Assembly (NCBI GenBank): GCA_001986395.2
Contig: MQVO02000106.1
Span: 1-31,783, forward strand
Direction: 5' to 3'
Length of the DNA stretch: 31,783 nt
Source of the DNA: Irpex lacteus
Lineage: Eukaryota; Basidiomycota; Agaricomycetes; Polyporales; Irpicaceae
Both the position numbers and the translations under genes were made by a program. Shown here in pieces: positions 11,013-22,193 of this stretch (position 1 is its first letter; every line of letters begins with the position of its first letter). The notes beneath the pieces are model-generated. The model had not been told where the DNA came from. It saw only the letters and a program-made list of their open reading frames with translations, and did not search any database.

Positions 11013-12729
11013 ATGTCTCTCTCCCAAGAAGTCCTTGACGCAATACAGGATGCACACGTCGAACAACTGCGCGGGTTTGCCCTCCCAACGGAGGACCTTA
11101 CCGCAGAAGACGATCAATGGGTCACCAAAGAGGAACTCCTGGGCTTTATCGAGCATCACCTTCCAGCTGTGCAAGCTGCGCAGGTGTCTCGCAAGTAATT
11201 TCCACTTAAAACAGTGACTTGCGTTAACGTAGATCGTAGAATGCAAGAGTCCCTCTCCAGGCGAACCAAACTGGGATGCTGTCTTCTTCACCCTGATTGA
11301 GAGTTCAGCGATGAATCTACGGTAAGCAGAAACAGAGTGGGACATTCACAGTAAATTCCATACTCACGAAGCCGGAACACGTTGACGCAGGAAAAATGAC
11401 CTTATTGTTGAGGCCACTAAAACTTTGCAAACTGCCGATGACAAGGAAAAGGAAAAAGCACAGGAAAAAGCGAAAGCGTTGATCAAGTCCTCGCAGACAG
11501 ATATTGATGACATTGTGAATCTTCTCAACAAAGAATTGGCCGCTAATACTAACGTCATCCGTAGGCCAGTGCACTCGGCTGCACATTTGTTCAACTTTGC
11601 GGTGAGTCTCAGTAGTTGTCCTACCTTCAATTTGAGTAGAATCTTAACCGGACTTCTCAGAGTTTTCTCGAGTAAGTTAGATACAATAATAAGCTGTCAC
11701 TAAGTTCAACTCTTTTGCACAACTACAGGCGTCGCCAGATGGTCTACCGAAACTCTGCGGTGCTTATGGGGGAGTCTTCGTCAGTAAAGATGATTTCAAG
11801 CTGAGGCCGTTTATGGGCGTTGCTTTCAAGGTAGTACTTTCTTAACTGCGCTCGCGTCTAACACACTCAATTCGCGACATACACCAGGGAACTACACTTC
11901 AGGCAGAGAAAAATACGGACGTCGACTACGTTCCGATTGTACCAAAGATTGGTGTAGCTCTCGATGCTGAAACTCATCGAGGCTTCTACCACGGATTATT
12001 CGGCACCTATACAATGCCTGGGGGAAGCCAAATCCCGTTCGGTTCGTAACGCTATTTCCTGCGTCTTCAAGTCGCTACTAAGCCGTGCACACACACTAGA
12101 ACATTTGATGAAGCAACTGGACCTTACCTACTCTGATTGCCCTTCTGCTTTGGTGCATTTTACTGTCAGTTCACAGTTGATCCATTGCCTGCCTTATCAT
12201 GCTCACGCGTGTCTTCTATCGGGAAGGGCCATTCTTTGGGTGCCGCTTATGCCACGCTCCTTTTCGCGGAATTTCTCCGCCAGCAAATCAACTGTGAAGA
12301 ACGGTTCACGAAGTACAACGTTGGTGACCTGTATATCCTTGGAGCTCCCCGCGTTAGCCAGCAGCCGTTTGCGGATAATCTCGAAAACATGACATCAGAG
12401 GACAAGAAGAAATTTGTGTTCCGCATCGTCAATGGGAAGGATCCCATCTGCACCATCCCGCCAATGCGGGCCAAGGAGTTTCTGTGGTACAAGTATGTTC
12501 ATGTAGATGGAGGCTGGCATCTTACAAATCACGGACCCCACCCTATGCACACCGAACAAGCTCCTCACGGCGTGCCCGTCGATCCGCTGCCGGTCCCTCC
12601 TCTTGTGAAGGATATCCCAGACCATTGTGAGTGACAACCTGATTATCTGCAACCCAGCAACTAATCAACAATACAGTGCCAAGGCATTACTACGCCGGTT
12701 GGCTAAAGACCCCTTATACCAAAGCATAA
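11013..12729 (+). CDS. Class 3 (lipase_3) alpha/beta-hydrolase, probably intracellular lipase
   Basis: Nine exons join in frame to 412 residues: 11013-11183, 11248-11321, 11391-11601, 11663-11671, 11729-11830, 11888-12041, 12100-12164, 12227-12626 and 12677-12729. The nucleophile elbow GHSLG is residues 263-267, so Ser265 is the likely nucleophile. Asp334 (in NGKDPICTIPP) and His354 (in YKYVHVDGG) are the likely acid and base. The conserved strand LYILGAPRV lies between them. The family hydrolyses acylglycerols or related esters. The N-terminus has no signal peptide and is rich in acidic residues, so the enzyme is probably not secreted, unlike many fungal class 3 lipases. Lys/Glu-rich residues near 90-110 may form a coiled segment. 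Exon 4 is a 9-nt micro-exon, inferred because it keeps frame and gives FSRASPDGLP. The donors after exons 6 and 7 (GTTCGT, GTCAGT) are weak, so those junctions are less certain. Confidence 0.87.
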
Positions 12730-13483
12730 TGATAAAGCACTGAAGCTTTCTTCTGAGGGCTATCACATTTGTGGCGTCAATCGTGTTTATCTTGCTTGAT
12801 ATTGGTAGGCCAGCTTCAACAGCAGGCCGAACGGAGGGTACGGCCAGGAATATCTTGTTCTAGGTAGTTCGTACTTACGGTGCTTTGGAACTGCATATTG
12901 TATATGATTTTGAACGGGTACATTACAGCTAAAACCAGAACGTTAGGCCGCATTTTTTTTGTACACACATAGAGCGGACCACCAAAAACCTCCGGCCGTT
13001 GGGCCAGGTGAGCTGGAGCGAATGAGACGCGTTGCTGTGAAGCTCTGCAGCAGCAGTGCCGCCATCATCCCGCCAAGTCCGCCTGTGTGTAAATTGATGG
13101 CAAGTGGCCTAACGTTCTGGTGTTAGCTGTAAGCAAGCTGCACATCACCCGCAGACGCGGGAAGCAAGCTAGCCATCATATTTAGCTAGCCTGCGATTGT
13201 ATACAGAGCTATCATGATGAAGTTGTGCGGCTTCAGTAGTACCAGGAAGATGCCTCGAAGGATTACGATGCAATTATTCGGGTACTACTACCTCACTGCG
13301 AGTCTGAATTGGGATATCAGGCTAGGCTTCCCGTATTCATACTGTGGTAGGGTTCCGCTGTTTTCATTCCGTACGTCTAGGCATTGTCTGTTCGACTCGG
13401 AGATGGCTCCTGCCGGCACTCGGATGGGAAAGGACTTGTGCAGGATGCGTTATTATGTAGTTTTATCGGTCAAACTTGTCACT
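12730..13483. other. Intergenic between lipase gene and tRNA-Thr
   Basis: No gene is supported. An open frame beginning at 13214 runs through the tRNA and shows no family features. Visible structure is minor: an eight-base T run near 12953-12960, a CCCGC/GCGGG hairpin at 13148-13161, and two AGCTAGCC copies at 13167-13174 and 13184-13191. Confidence 0.5.
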
Positions 13484-13555
13484 TCCCGTTTAGCTCAGTT
13501 GGTAGAGCGCGTCACTAGTAATGACGAGGTCAGTCGTTCGAGTCGGCTAATGGGA
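13484..13555 (+). tRNA. tRNA-Thr (anticodon AGT)
   Basis: A full 72-nt cloverleaf without intron can be drawn. The acceptor stem TCCCGTT pairs with AATGGGA (one G-U). The D arm is GCTC/GAGC. The anticodon stem CGTCA/TGACG encloses loop CTAGTAA with anticodon AGT. The T stem AGTCG/CGGCT carries TTCGAGT. A T4 run at 13579-13582 and a T5 run at 13590-13594 can serve as the Pol III terminator. It is read as inosine-AGT and decodes ACU, ACC and ACA threonine codons. Confidence 0.93.
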
Positions 13556-13690
13556 ACTGCAGTTGAACCATACCTAAGTTTTGCTACTCTTTTTGCTTCT
13601 TACCAGTATCGAAGCTCGTCTCCGTCACACAACGTTGCGAAGCCGTCTGAACGTTTTGCCTCTCTAAAACAGCTGTCTTATCCGCCTATC

Positions 13691-14532
13691 ATGATCCATG
13701 CCGTACTCATCTGTTTGAATTCACCTCACTTTGCTATCCGAACGATATCTCACTCTTGGTTTCCGCAGTCAATACCTCTGGCGTCCCTCGCCTTACTAAG
13801 TTCTACACGCCACTGCAGCAGTCCTCGGAGACCTTAGTACAGAAGATCTACTCTTTGGTATCGTCGCGACAAGCTTCACTATGCAATTTCTTGGACGCAC
13901 CCGAGCTGGAGAGCTTTCTGAGTCAGACCGATGACTATGGAGAGAAATTGAGGGTGGTGTACCGCAACTACGCAACGCTATACTTTGTGTTCGTTGTGGA
14001 CAGCGCGGAGAGCGAGTTGGGGATCTTGGATCTCATTCAGGTGCGCATAACTCTTACTGACATGAATTCAGCTCACTCACATAGATGTCCCTTCCATAGG
14101 TATTTGTGGAGTCGTTGGACCGTGCCTTCGAAAACGTGTGCGAGTTGGACTTGGTCTATCACTTTGATGAGGTGGGTTACACTCCAAGTATAGTGTTGTT
14201 GACGTGACTGAACAGTCCGTTATATCGCTCCTTTAGGCACATCACATACTGTCTGAAGTGATACAAGGCGGTTTAGTGCTGGAGACAAATGTTGAAGAGA
14301 TTGACCGTGCAGGTGCGTGCTCGAATGTAAGGCCCCTTGCACGACCGCTGACTGCTCAATTTCGTCATGTCATGCTTGTTCAGTGCAAGAAGCTGCCAAG
14401 GCACGTAAAGAGTCATTCGCTTCTGCCAATCCGCTTTCATTGGGTGGCGGCGGGGTAGGAGCCCGTGGAGGAACACTGCAGACACCCTTAGGCTGGCTAA
14501 CGGACAAGCTCACTGGCGTACGTGCACGCTGA
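13691..14532 (+). CDS. APS3: AP-3 adaptor complex small subunit, sigma
   Basis: Five exons (13691-13712, 13769-14040, 14100-14171, 14237-14312, 14384-14532) join in frame to 196 residues. The protein begins MIHAVLIFNTSGVPRLTKFYTP, the typical sigma-subunit longin fold start. It contains YSLVSSRQASLCNFLD, the AP small-chain signature region VYRNYATLYFVFVVD, and LDLIQVFVESLDRAFENVCELDLVYHFDE. CNFLD and the overall match favour AP-3 over AP-1 or AP-2. A Gly-rich C-terminal tail (GGGGVGARGG) extends past the longin core, as in other fungal AP-3 sigma chains. The subunit stabilises the AP-3 coat that carries cargo such as alkaline phosphatase from the Golgi to the vacuole. The first exon encodes only seven residues plus one base, so gene predictors may miss the true start. 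Confidence 0.94.
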
Positions 14533-15110
14533 GCGTATGCAATTCAACGGCAACCACCGCAGCATGTATACACATCTGATTAGCCTTCGAAGCGTTCCGT
14601 GAAGAGAGCCACGCAGCTACCCGCAGAGCTGATCAACTGAAGCATGAAGCTACGGGGGATCTCGTGTCACATTCAACCAATGGATATTCTGGAGTTCAGC
14701 ATTAGGATCGCCTGATTGGAGTGTATTACGATCATGTACGGTACATACGGAGAATCGAAGATCTGCTGTGGGTGCGTATATACCACAATCGGTGACATGT
14801 CTAGGTCGGCCGTACAAGCGATGTGTAACCGGAACGAACCGCCTCGCACGCTGTAAGCCGAAGGACAGATGACAAGCCGTCTCGATACAACGTAGTATGC
14901 TAGGGCAGCCGAACACCATCGTTGGAGAACGGTTTGCTAGATTAGCAATGCTACTAATGAATGCACTAACAGATACCGCTCAGCCAGGAGTTCCGTGGGA
15001 TGGGATAGTAGACCGCGTCCGAAAGCCCTTTATCTGATAAGATGTTTTTGGGGCTACAATTCACCTTGATAGACATGCGGATAGCAGACAGCGTGGTAGG
15101 GAGGAACACT
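14533..15110. other. Convergent intergenic region, AP-3 sigma / MED6
   Basis: This stretch lies between two converging stop codons and should hold both 3' UTRs. The longest frame (minus strand, 14650-14919) has no recognisable domain. I see no RNA gene or repeat. Confidence 0.5.
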
Positions 15111-16314
15111 TTATTGCACGATGGACGCTCCTGGATTTCAAGGTCAGTAAGTACATATCAAAGCTTGGCAAAAGACGTGGGACATACTTTTCTTCTTCTT
15201 CTTATTGCCCGAATTTAAAGATTTCGAGGGAGCAGACTCCTGGGATGCAGAAGCAGATACACCCACTGCCGACCCCGAGCGCGGGCTTACTTGCGATGCC
15301 GGTGCAGGGGTGGTGGAAGAACGCGCTACACTTGCGGAGAGAGGTGTATCCGGTACATTAGATTCCGACGGAGCTGTGGGCAAAGTAAATGATTGGCTGG
15401 CGTGGATGGCAGTAGTGCGCATTGCGTTCATCAGCAACATATTGTTCTGTCTTTTCTTCGCACCACCTGGGGTAACGAGAACTTTCTTCTTCGCCGGCAT
15501 CTCGGTCAACAATGCCTCCGAGGCCTGTGTCGTTGCCTGTTCACCGTCCGCATCGCGTTTCTTCTCATCTGCTGTGGCTGCCTCCTTGATGGGCCAAACA
15601 AATCCTGTTCGAGGTGTATAGGCCGGACGATTTTGCCGTAGGGTGTCTAACGAATTTTGCAATGAATGCAGTGAAGTGAGCTGTGCAATGAAAGTTTAGT
15701 CTAACAGGAATATTCCAAGTGTACGCACTTACCAGGCGATTAGATACGAGGGTGTAAACATCTGGAGATTGATAGATGCGGTTATTCATGATGAAATATG
15801 CGACCATTGGTCGCACTGTAGTTCAGGCGTCATAAGATTGAGTTGATTGCCTATGATGACCAAACTTGGATTCCTACCTTCATCTGGCGAAAGTCGTTCA
15901 CGCTTGTGGATAACGAAAAATGACGGTGGCTGCGCATGGACAACGGCAAACTCTATTCCAGTAAACCTCCTGTGACCATGTACGTCAAGTACGCCGTTAT
16001 CTTGTGTCACAAATACCTGGCGTAGTAATGTTTGCTCACCTGAGCTCCTCGGCTTCGTTCTGGAGAGGGATTCCGGTGTGCATTGTCTGCATGCGAAGGA
16101 CCTGGTTATTACTCTGCTTGTCATAGAACATGGATGTGGCAAAGTAGTCAAACACATTCTCGTTCGTAAGCGGTCCATTGGCCTGGGTAGAAGGGTAAAC
16201 ACCGACGGTCGGGAACGGTCAAGTATAGTCGAAGAGTATGACCTGTATCCATTCGTGCCAGATAAAAAATCTGTGGCTGTAGTCGTCAGGAGGGTGTAAA
16301 TCGTTGAGGTCCAT
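15111..16314 (-). CDS. MED6: Mediator complex head subunit MED6
   Basis: Six exons (16314-16243, 16182-16040, 15969-15878, 15815-15733, 15680-15188, 15130-15111) join in frame to 300 residues. The N-terminus MDLNDLHPPDDYSHRFFIW is the typical MED6 opening and fixes the start at 16314, although the frame stays open further upstream. Other family landmarks are FDYFATSMFYDKQSNNQVLR, FTGIEFAVVHAQPPSFFVI, the segment VAYFIMNNRIYQSPDVYTLV and PRTGFVWPI. The C-terminal third is low-complexity Ser/Ala/Pro and ends in a Lys-rich tail. The last intron is inferred from GTATGT, a CTTACTGAC-like branch site and CCAG. Without splicing the frame would run to 15144. MED6 sits in the Mediator head and links activators to RNA polymerase II. 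It is divergent from the NRAMP gene. Confidence 0.93.
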
Positions 16315-16638
16315 GATGCTCGTTGTCGATGCGACTCTGCTTGTTGCCTTCGAAGTGGTGGTCGTCGTTTGAGATGTCGTCGAGCCCGCTGCGGCCCATA
16401 CCCAAGGTACTGGATCGGGCGAGATTCCCACGGGTGCTAAATTCTATTGGTCGCTATAACCTGCACCCACGCTCTGTGTTTCTGGAGAGCGACCAAGGTG
16501 GGAACAGCATGGTGGGCCATCGTGTGGACTCTACCGAATTCCTGTTCCCTACCGCTACTTTGGCACCGACAACGATCCTCATTATGTCCTCGAAACGACA
16601 TATCCTCAGAGTCCGCCTCGGCCTCTTACCCCTCCAAA
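16315..16638. promoter_or_regulatory. Bidirectional promoter, MED6 / NRAMP transporter
   Basis: Only 324 bp separate the two divergent start codons. Both promoters and 5' UTRs must fit here. I see no clear TATA box, consistent with a TATA-less housekeeping promoter. The MED6 frame remains open through the left part, but homologues begin at MDLNDLH, so I treat it as noncoding. Confidence 0.5.
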
Positions 16639-19000
16639 ATGCCGCCTCTTGCTGCCCAGGGCGCGTCCTCGGAGTTCGCAGCGACATCTGCGGCTGTCCA
16701 AAGCAATGAGAAGACGTCCAAATCGCGTACGATACGTGTCCTTCAGACAGTCAAGCACCATGTCAAGCATCACGTTAGTGTCATAGCTTTCCGTCTCATT
16801 CTACTGGCTAAACGCGAACGAGTAGGTTGGCATAGGCATCGTCTGCTCCGTTGCGTATTTTGATCCGTGAGTGGTATTGATATGCTGTTCTCTTTCACAC
16901 CATAGACCAATAGATCACCTATCGCAGCGGCAACTGGAGCGTCGATCTGCAAGCCGGCTCACAGTTTGGCTATCGACCGCTTCTATTCATCATTTTGCTA
17001 GCAGGCCTCGGAGCAATTATTCTCCAGGTCAGGCAAGACATTTGTTGTCTCCTGTTCCTGTCGCTGATGCGAATGGTTCCAGTCACTCGCTTCTAAGCTC
17101 GGTTGTGTGACAGGCCAAGGTGAGCAAGCCACTCTCTGCTCATACCACCAAGTTCTTAAGCAATATAGACCTTGCCTCGCATTGCCGACTACTCTTACAT
17201 GACCGGCCCAACCACCGCAAGCTCGTACGCTATAGCATCCTCTATCCACTTTATGTCCTGAGCGAGATTGGTATCGTATGCACCGATCTGGCAGAGTTAC
17301 TTGGCTCCGCCATAGGACTTTGCTTGCTTTTCCCATCAATTCCTTTATGGGCTGCCGTGCTAGTTACCGCAGCGGACGTGCTGGTCTTTCTTGTTATAGG
17401 GGGGCCCACGCGAGGAGGCAAGCCGGTGAAGGTTTTTGAATATGTTATCATTGCGCTGGTTGGTACCTGCTCATACTTACTATATTTTATACCTGACTAA
17501 GTTCCACGCAGGTCTTTACCGTGTTCGCATGCTTCATCGTGCTCTTGGTCCAGGTGAAGCCCCAATGGAGCAGCGTATTCCTTGGGTACATTCCTTCAGA
17601 AAAGCTATTTGATACACATACCGACGTGCTTTACATAGGTATATTTCAGAAACCATGGTTGTCTGTTTGGGCACTAACATTGTGTATAGCCGTTGGTATA
17701 CTAGGTGCGACAGTTATGCCCCATGCTCTATTCCTTGGCTCGTTCCTTGCAACACAAGACCGGACGACGAGTACTGTGGACGTCTCGCTGCCTCATCCAA
17801 TCCAAACCGATGAAAAGGCAGCTTCTTATACACCTCGGGCACGCTTGAGGACATGGTTCAAATCCCTCTTCGATGTCAGTCGCGCGGAGCGTATAGCAGC
17901 GTCCCGCGAATACAGGACCAAGTACGGAAGAGAAAACAATGAACTATCGTTTATTCGGGGTCATCTTACCCACGGGATCGTGGACATTGTAACAAGCTTG
18001 ATAGGAGTTGCTGTGCCGATAAACTCAGCGTACGTGTTTCATATTATCAACAAAGTAATGGTCATCGTCTTCTCAACTAAGAGACCAGTATTCTCATACT
18101 TGCCGCTGCCGTGTTCTTTAAATCGAACGGCGAAAGCTCGATGCCCGCTAGCTTGTTTGACGCACACCAGTTGATCGTCGACCGCATCGGCAATGGTATG
18201 AAACTCCACGAACATCCCCCTCATGGATAGCCCCTCTGATGACAGCGCCTTTACTAGCCGCTGGTGTCGTCTTTGCTTTGGCACTTCTCTTCGCCGGCCA
18301 AACGTCCAGCATCACAGCAACGTTGGCCGGTCAAGTGGTCTCCGAGGGCTTCATAGAGTGGCACATTTCCGTAAGCCTGTTTTTTCCGTCGCCCATATGA
18401 GAAGTTATATTGATAGCAATACCGCCCAGCCGTTCTTGCGCCGGCTTGTCACTCGCATGATCGGCCTCGTGCCGTCTATGGTAGTGGCAATTGCTGTGGG
18501 CCGCACAGGGATCAATACCTTACTAGTGGCATCACAGGTTGCATTGTCTGTTGTACTGCCTTTCGTTGCATTTCCCTTGATATGGCTTACCTCCTCCAAA
18601 TCGATCATGAGTGTGAGGGTGCCGCACAAATCGGACACGTTTAGCAATACAACACATGTGCACACGACTATGACACTAGATACACCGCCAAGCGTGGTGG
18701 TAACACAGGACGAGTCATCTGTTATATGCGAATCTGTACGTAACATCTCGCAGATGGTTGGTACTATCGTGACCTGTACTGACATGATTGACGGCGTAGG
18801 TGCAAGAAGTAGAAAGACCGTCCTTACCGGAGAAGGCTGACGACGTTCATGTGGAGAACGTGGCCGTGTCGCCCGACGACGACGAATACATAGACTTTAG
18901 CAATGGCCGCCTTCTCACTCTGGTCTCTGTCTTGATTTTTATCATCGTTCTGGCCGCCAACTTGTATGTGTTCGTGATGCTTGGATTAGGGAGAACATGA
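16639..19000 (+). CDS. NRAMP-family divalent metal (Mn2+/Fe2+) transporter, SMF type
   Basis: Ten exons (16639-16773, 16826-16866, 16928-17027, 17083-17119, 17169-17458, 17512-18029, 18089-18195, 18246-18370, 18430-18735, 18800-19000) join in frame to 619 residues. The TM1 metal-binding motif DPGNW is residues 58-62. It is formed only after splicing, because an intron splits the proline codon. The TM6 motif MPH is residues 270-272. GQTSSITATLAGQVVSEGF matches the conserved cytoplasmic NRAMP loop. Proton-coupled import of Mn2+ or Fe2+ is the family role. Between TM6 and TM7 lies a long hydrophilic loop of about 80 residues with basic clusters, common in fungal SMF proteins. The last segment LLTLVSVLIFIIVLAANLYVFVMLGL is a final TM helix. 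The protein could sit in the plasma membrane, endosome or vacuole; the sequence does not decide. Confidence 0.93.
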
Positions 19001-19599
19001 TCATCTTGCGTTTCAAGGTGTTCGGTACTACCGGATAATTCTATATACATTTCAGCGGGGCCATTCTAGTGCATCTTCACACCGCACATAAGTCAATGCT
19101 TATGAATTCATGTTGAGCAGTTACCCAAGTAGTGCCTCACTACAGCTGTCAGTCCCACTTGGACCAAGCGCGTCCTGTCAATGAACAATGATATTAGATA
19201 CTATGCGTTGAATATTCATGACGGTTCTCAAAGCTTTATTACAAAGGTCGGTAGTGCAGAGGCAAAATAATTCGTAGGAATTGTCGGACTTATGATCCAG
19301 GATTCCAGTTGCACTCTTCCTCTACTTGACTTCTTCCCAAGACCTTTGGACATTTACGAGCTGAAAAGAAAGGAGAACAAAAACACTAGCCCACCGCGAG
19401 GGTCGAACTCGCAGCCTTCTCTAAAATAGCCAGGTTCGACCTTCGCGGCCCAGCGCTTGTAAAGAGGCGAATGTGTTATTGTGGCTTCCATGGGTCATAC
19501 GAACGGCTAAAAAGCATTTTCCCGTCTCCCATCTCCTCATAGTCGCCTCATAGTGTCATGGAATGAGAACAAAACATTTTCGATAGTGCCAAAACAAGT
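19001..19599. other. Intergenic region containing a tRNA remnant
   Basis: This stretch follows the NRAMP stop codon. No protein gene is supported. It contains the 3' tRNA-Lys remnant at about 19394-19428. The T4 run on the minus strand (AAAA at 19591-19594) is the probable Pol III terminator of the intact tRNA-Lys. Confidence 0.5.
19394..19428 (-). pseudogene. 3' fragment of a tRNA-Lys-like gene
   Basis: Read on the minus strand, this segment is AAGGCT, a T stem GCGAG/CTCGC around TTCGACC, acceptor strand GGTGGGC and discriminator T. It matches the 3' end of the intact tRNA-Lys about 200 bp away, and a T5 run follows (A5 at 19379-19383). No matching 5' acceptor strand, D arm or anticodon arm can be drawn in the next 70 bp, so it appears truncated. 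The T stem differs from the intact copy by one base pair, changed on both sides (GGGAG/CTCCC to GCGAG/CTCGC), so pairing is kept. Confidence 0.65.
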
Positions 19600-19704
19600 A
19601 GCCCACCGGGAGGGTCGAACTCCCAGCCTTCAGATTACGTAAGCAGTGTCACGTGCCCGCAACTCCTAAGAGTCTGACGCTCTATCCGATTGAGCTAGGC
19701 GGGC
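19600..19704 (-). tRNA. tRNA-Lys (anticodon CTT) with a 31-nt intron
   Basis: The cloverleaf on the minus strand has acceptor GCCCGCC/GGTGGGC, D arm GCTC/GAGC, anticodon stem TCAGA/TCTGA and T stem GGGAG/CTCCC with TTCGACC. The anticodon loop is CTCTTA plus A after the intron, giving CTT. A 31-nt intron sits one base 3' of the anticodon, the canonical eukaryotic position. A TTTT run lies just downstream (AAAA at 19591-19594). The mature tRNA is 74 nt including the discriminator and decodes AAG lysine codons. Confidence 0.93.
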
Positions 19705-22193
19705 GATATTCGGAGCCTATTGCGGCGCGTGTGGATCGTCGGGCACACAATACCTATGACATTCCAAAAGATCGAGGCTTACCTGGAATATTTAACCTTG
19801 CATGGGTGTGTGATAGTAATACACGAGTAAACGGCGTGCTCCGTTGCCATCCATACTGGTGGACTTACGACAATACACTGTTAAAGTTCAAATGTTGATA
19901 TTCAGTAGCTGTGTGGCTATTTTCGTGGATATGAAGGATACTGGGAAATTTAACGAAACACCCTATATCCCAAGTACTGGTATCTATTTTCGTCCGCAGA
20001 GCACGGAAGCAGGTAGGCAGCCACAAGGTGCTCACTAAAGATAATGCAACTATTTCTCGGCAGGACGGCGGAACCGCCCAGACCAGCCAGAATTAGCCTT
20101 CGAACTAGGTGGATAGTAATCGAATAGCATGGATCGATCTGACGTGCCTCGTGTCGCCCAGGTACAGCAGACTTGGTGGCGGTGCGGTCTCCCCACTCGG
20201 ACAATCGAACACGTCAGCGCAGAAGCGCATCCAGGGACTGGGCGATAAATCAGGCTAGCTCGAAGCTCCAAGTGGCGAACATCGTAAGAATCTAGGACAA
20301 AGCTTCACACGGGCCCGACGTCGATGCAGACTTGCTGTTCTATAGGGGCGGCTCGTGGTGCTTTGTAAAGTGGAACTTGCAACCAGTGGAGAGGGTCCGT
20401 CTTGAGCTAAGGTATTTCACTGATAGAATAAAGTACCGCAAAGTACCGTGGAATCAGTGATGTACGAAGGGTATGCTGTGCCTAGCGACCGAGCTTCTGA
20501 GAATGTCGTCTACAGAGAGCTTCTTGATGACCCAGCGGTGCCTTACAGAGTGCGTTGAAATGGAGTCGTGACCAAAAACGAGGATTCAAACCTTGCTACG
20601 GCTTCCGCCTCGTTTATCTTGTGGTGACCGTGACCAGAAGACCCTGAGGTCTCAGTCCGAGAGAGAAGGTCCGGGACAGAGAAAAGACAAGCCATGCGTG
20701 GTCGGCGCGGCTGCCAGTATCACGTATCGTTACTTGGGTTCTTTGGATAAGAACAACTCTGCATCTTCCATTTCCTAGGATCACTCCCATTGGTCGCTTC
20801 TGGTGAGTCGACTCAAGTCGAGAATCTGGACAATGAAAAGGGCGTCGTATCGAGAAGAACAGTGGTGACTCACGTTCGCAGGGGCTTCATAGGGGCTTGC
20901 AGGAGATTGTGCCGCTACAAGGGGTTAAACTTGTCCGCTTTAGAAGAGCGTCGTCAGTAATAAGGCGATGGCGCACATAGTGGAGGAGAAAAGTCACACC
21001 TGAGGTCGGCTGCACTTGCTATATAGACTGGCAAAGAGCTGCGTACTGCGGTAGCACACTGTATCTACACGTCGTTCTGATGTCGCACTCGACGCCACGA
21101 AGGGCCCGCAGTCAACCTTGGACGCAGCACCATGTGGTACAATATGTACGAGTTGTTGAACGACGAGGATTTTCCGCAGCCGCAGTCGGTACCGAGCTGC
21201 GCTATCTGTCTACCTTACGAGCAGTTACTCTTGGGATATCGTCGCAGTGTGGTTCTACTCTTGGGCATGAGGATAGTGGGACGCATTCTGGTGCACAAGA
21301 AGGATTATTCAGCAAATCTGTGGCTCGACGCAGTCGGCTTGACGGCGCACCTTGCCGCCTTCTCTGTATTTGACGGGGACCAAAGCACTAAATGGATTCA
21401 GAGCGAGTCAGCGCTGGATGAATAACCAGACCTATGGGTCAACGTACGGCACTGGCGTTGATTACCCGCTTAGGGAAATGCTTGGTCGGATAATCAGGAT
21501 CACTTAACGGAGGCTGTGCGAGTCAGGGCGACAGACACAACTCACCATTGCTGAATTATAGATTGATGTAGCCGTGCTAACAGCTGTGCAAGATGATAGG
21601 GCCAGTGCAAGTACATGATATACGCGATCTGAGTAGGCCAGTAAGCGATGACACGCAATGGGCCGAAATCGAGTAAGAGGACCAAGAGAGATGGGTGCGA
21701 GTATACGTCGGTAGCTGTCGAGCCACAAGCCCTCGTGTACTAGCCTAGCAACTATCGCTGGTGGATAAGAGTTATTTACGGCACCTCCTCCACGATGTGC
21801 GGGTGGGTATTGCATGAACTAGACACATCTTCAAATGGCAAGTAAATAAACTATTTGCATCGGCGGAGCAAGATATGCAATTAGCACATACCTCGGCCTC
21901 CGAAATTCACCATTGCAACGGCGGTTCTCGTATGCATGACAACATTTTGTTTAGCAAAGTTGTCGGTGGCCAGCTTCCGCTCACCGATTTACCGAGCCGG
22001 CGGTGAGCGTATATCAATATATTGGATATTGAATCTTGAATCCCGCGAGTCTATCCTGCCGTGTGGGGTCGAGGAATGCGTCATCATCTATACTCTCGCC
22101 GTGCGTATCTGTCAGCTGGTAGCATCAAACTCTGAGTTGAGCGGTTCCGATCTGTTTCGGACGATGGCACGGTAGAGGTGACTCAAGAGACAG

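Noticed and set aside
13148..13161. CCCGC/GCGGG hairpin
   Set aside because: A five-pair stem is expected by chance at this scale. It has no T run and no bacterial-type terminator is expected here.
13214..13837. 207-codon plus-strand frame
   Set aside because: It reads through the tRNA-Thr gene and the AP-3 sigma first exon and intron in another frame, with no family features.
15205..15621. 138-codon plus-strand frame antisense to MED6
   Set aside because: It lies opposite the low-complexity Ser/Ala part of MED6, which explains the open frame.
20560..20660. Possible minus-strand tRNA (GGTTTGAATCCTC resembles a T arm)
   Set aside because: No matching acceptor, D or anticodon stems can be drawn around it.
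21080..21425. Two overlapping 97-codon plus-strand frames in the gene-poor region
   Set aside because: The sequence CAICL recalls a RING finger, but no further Cys/His pairs follow. No neighbouring exon fits.
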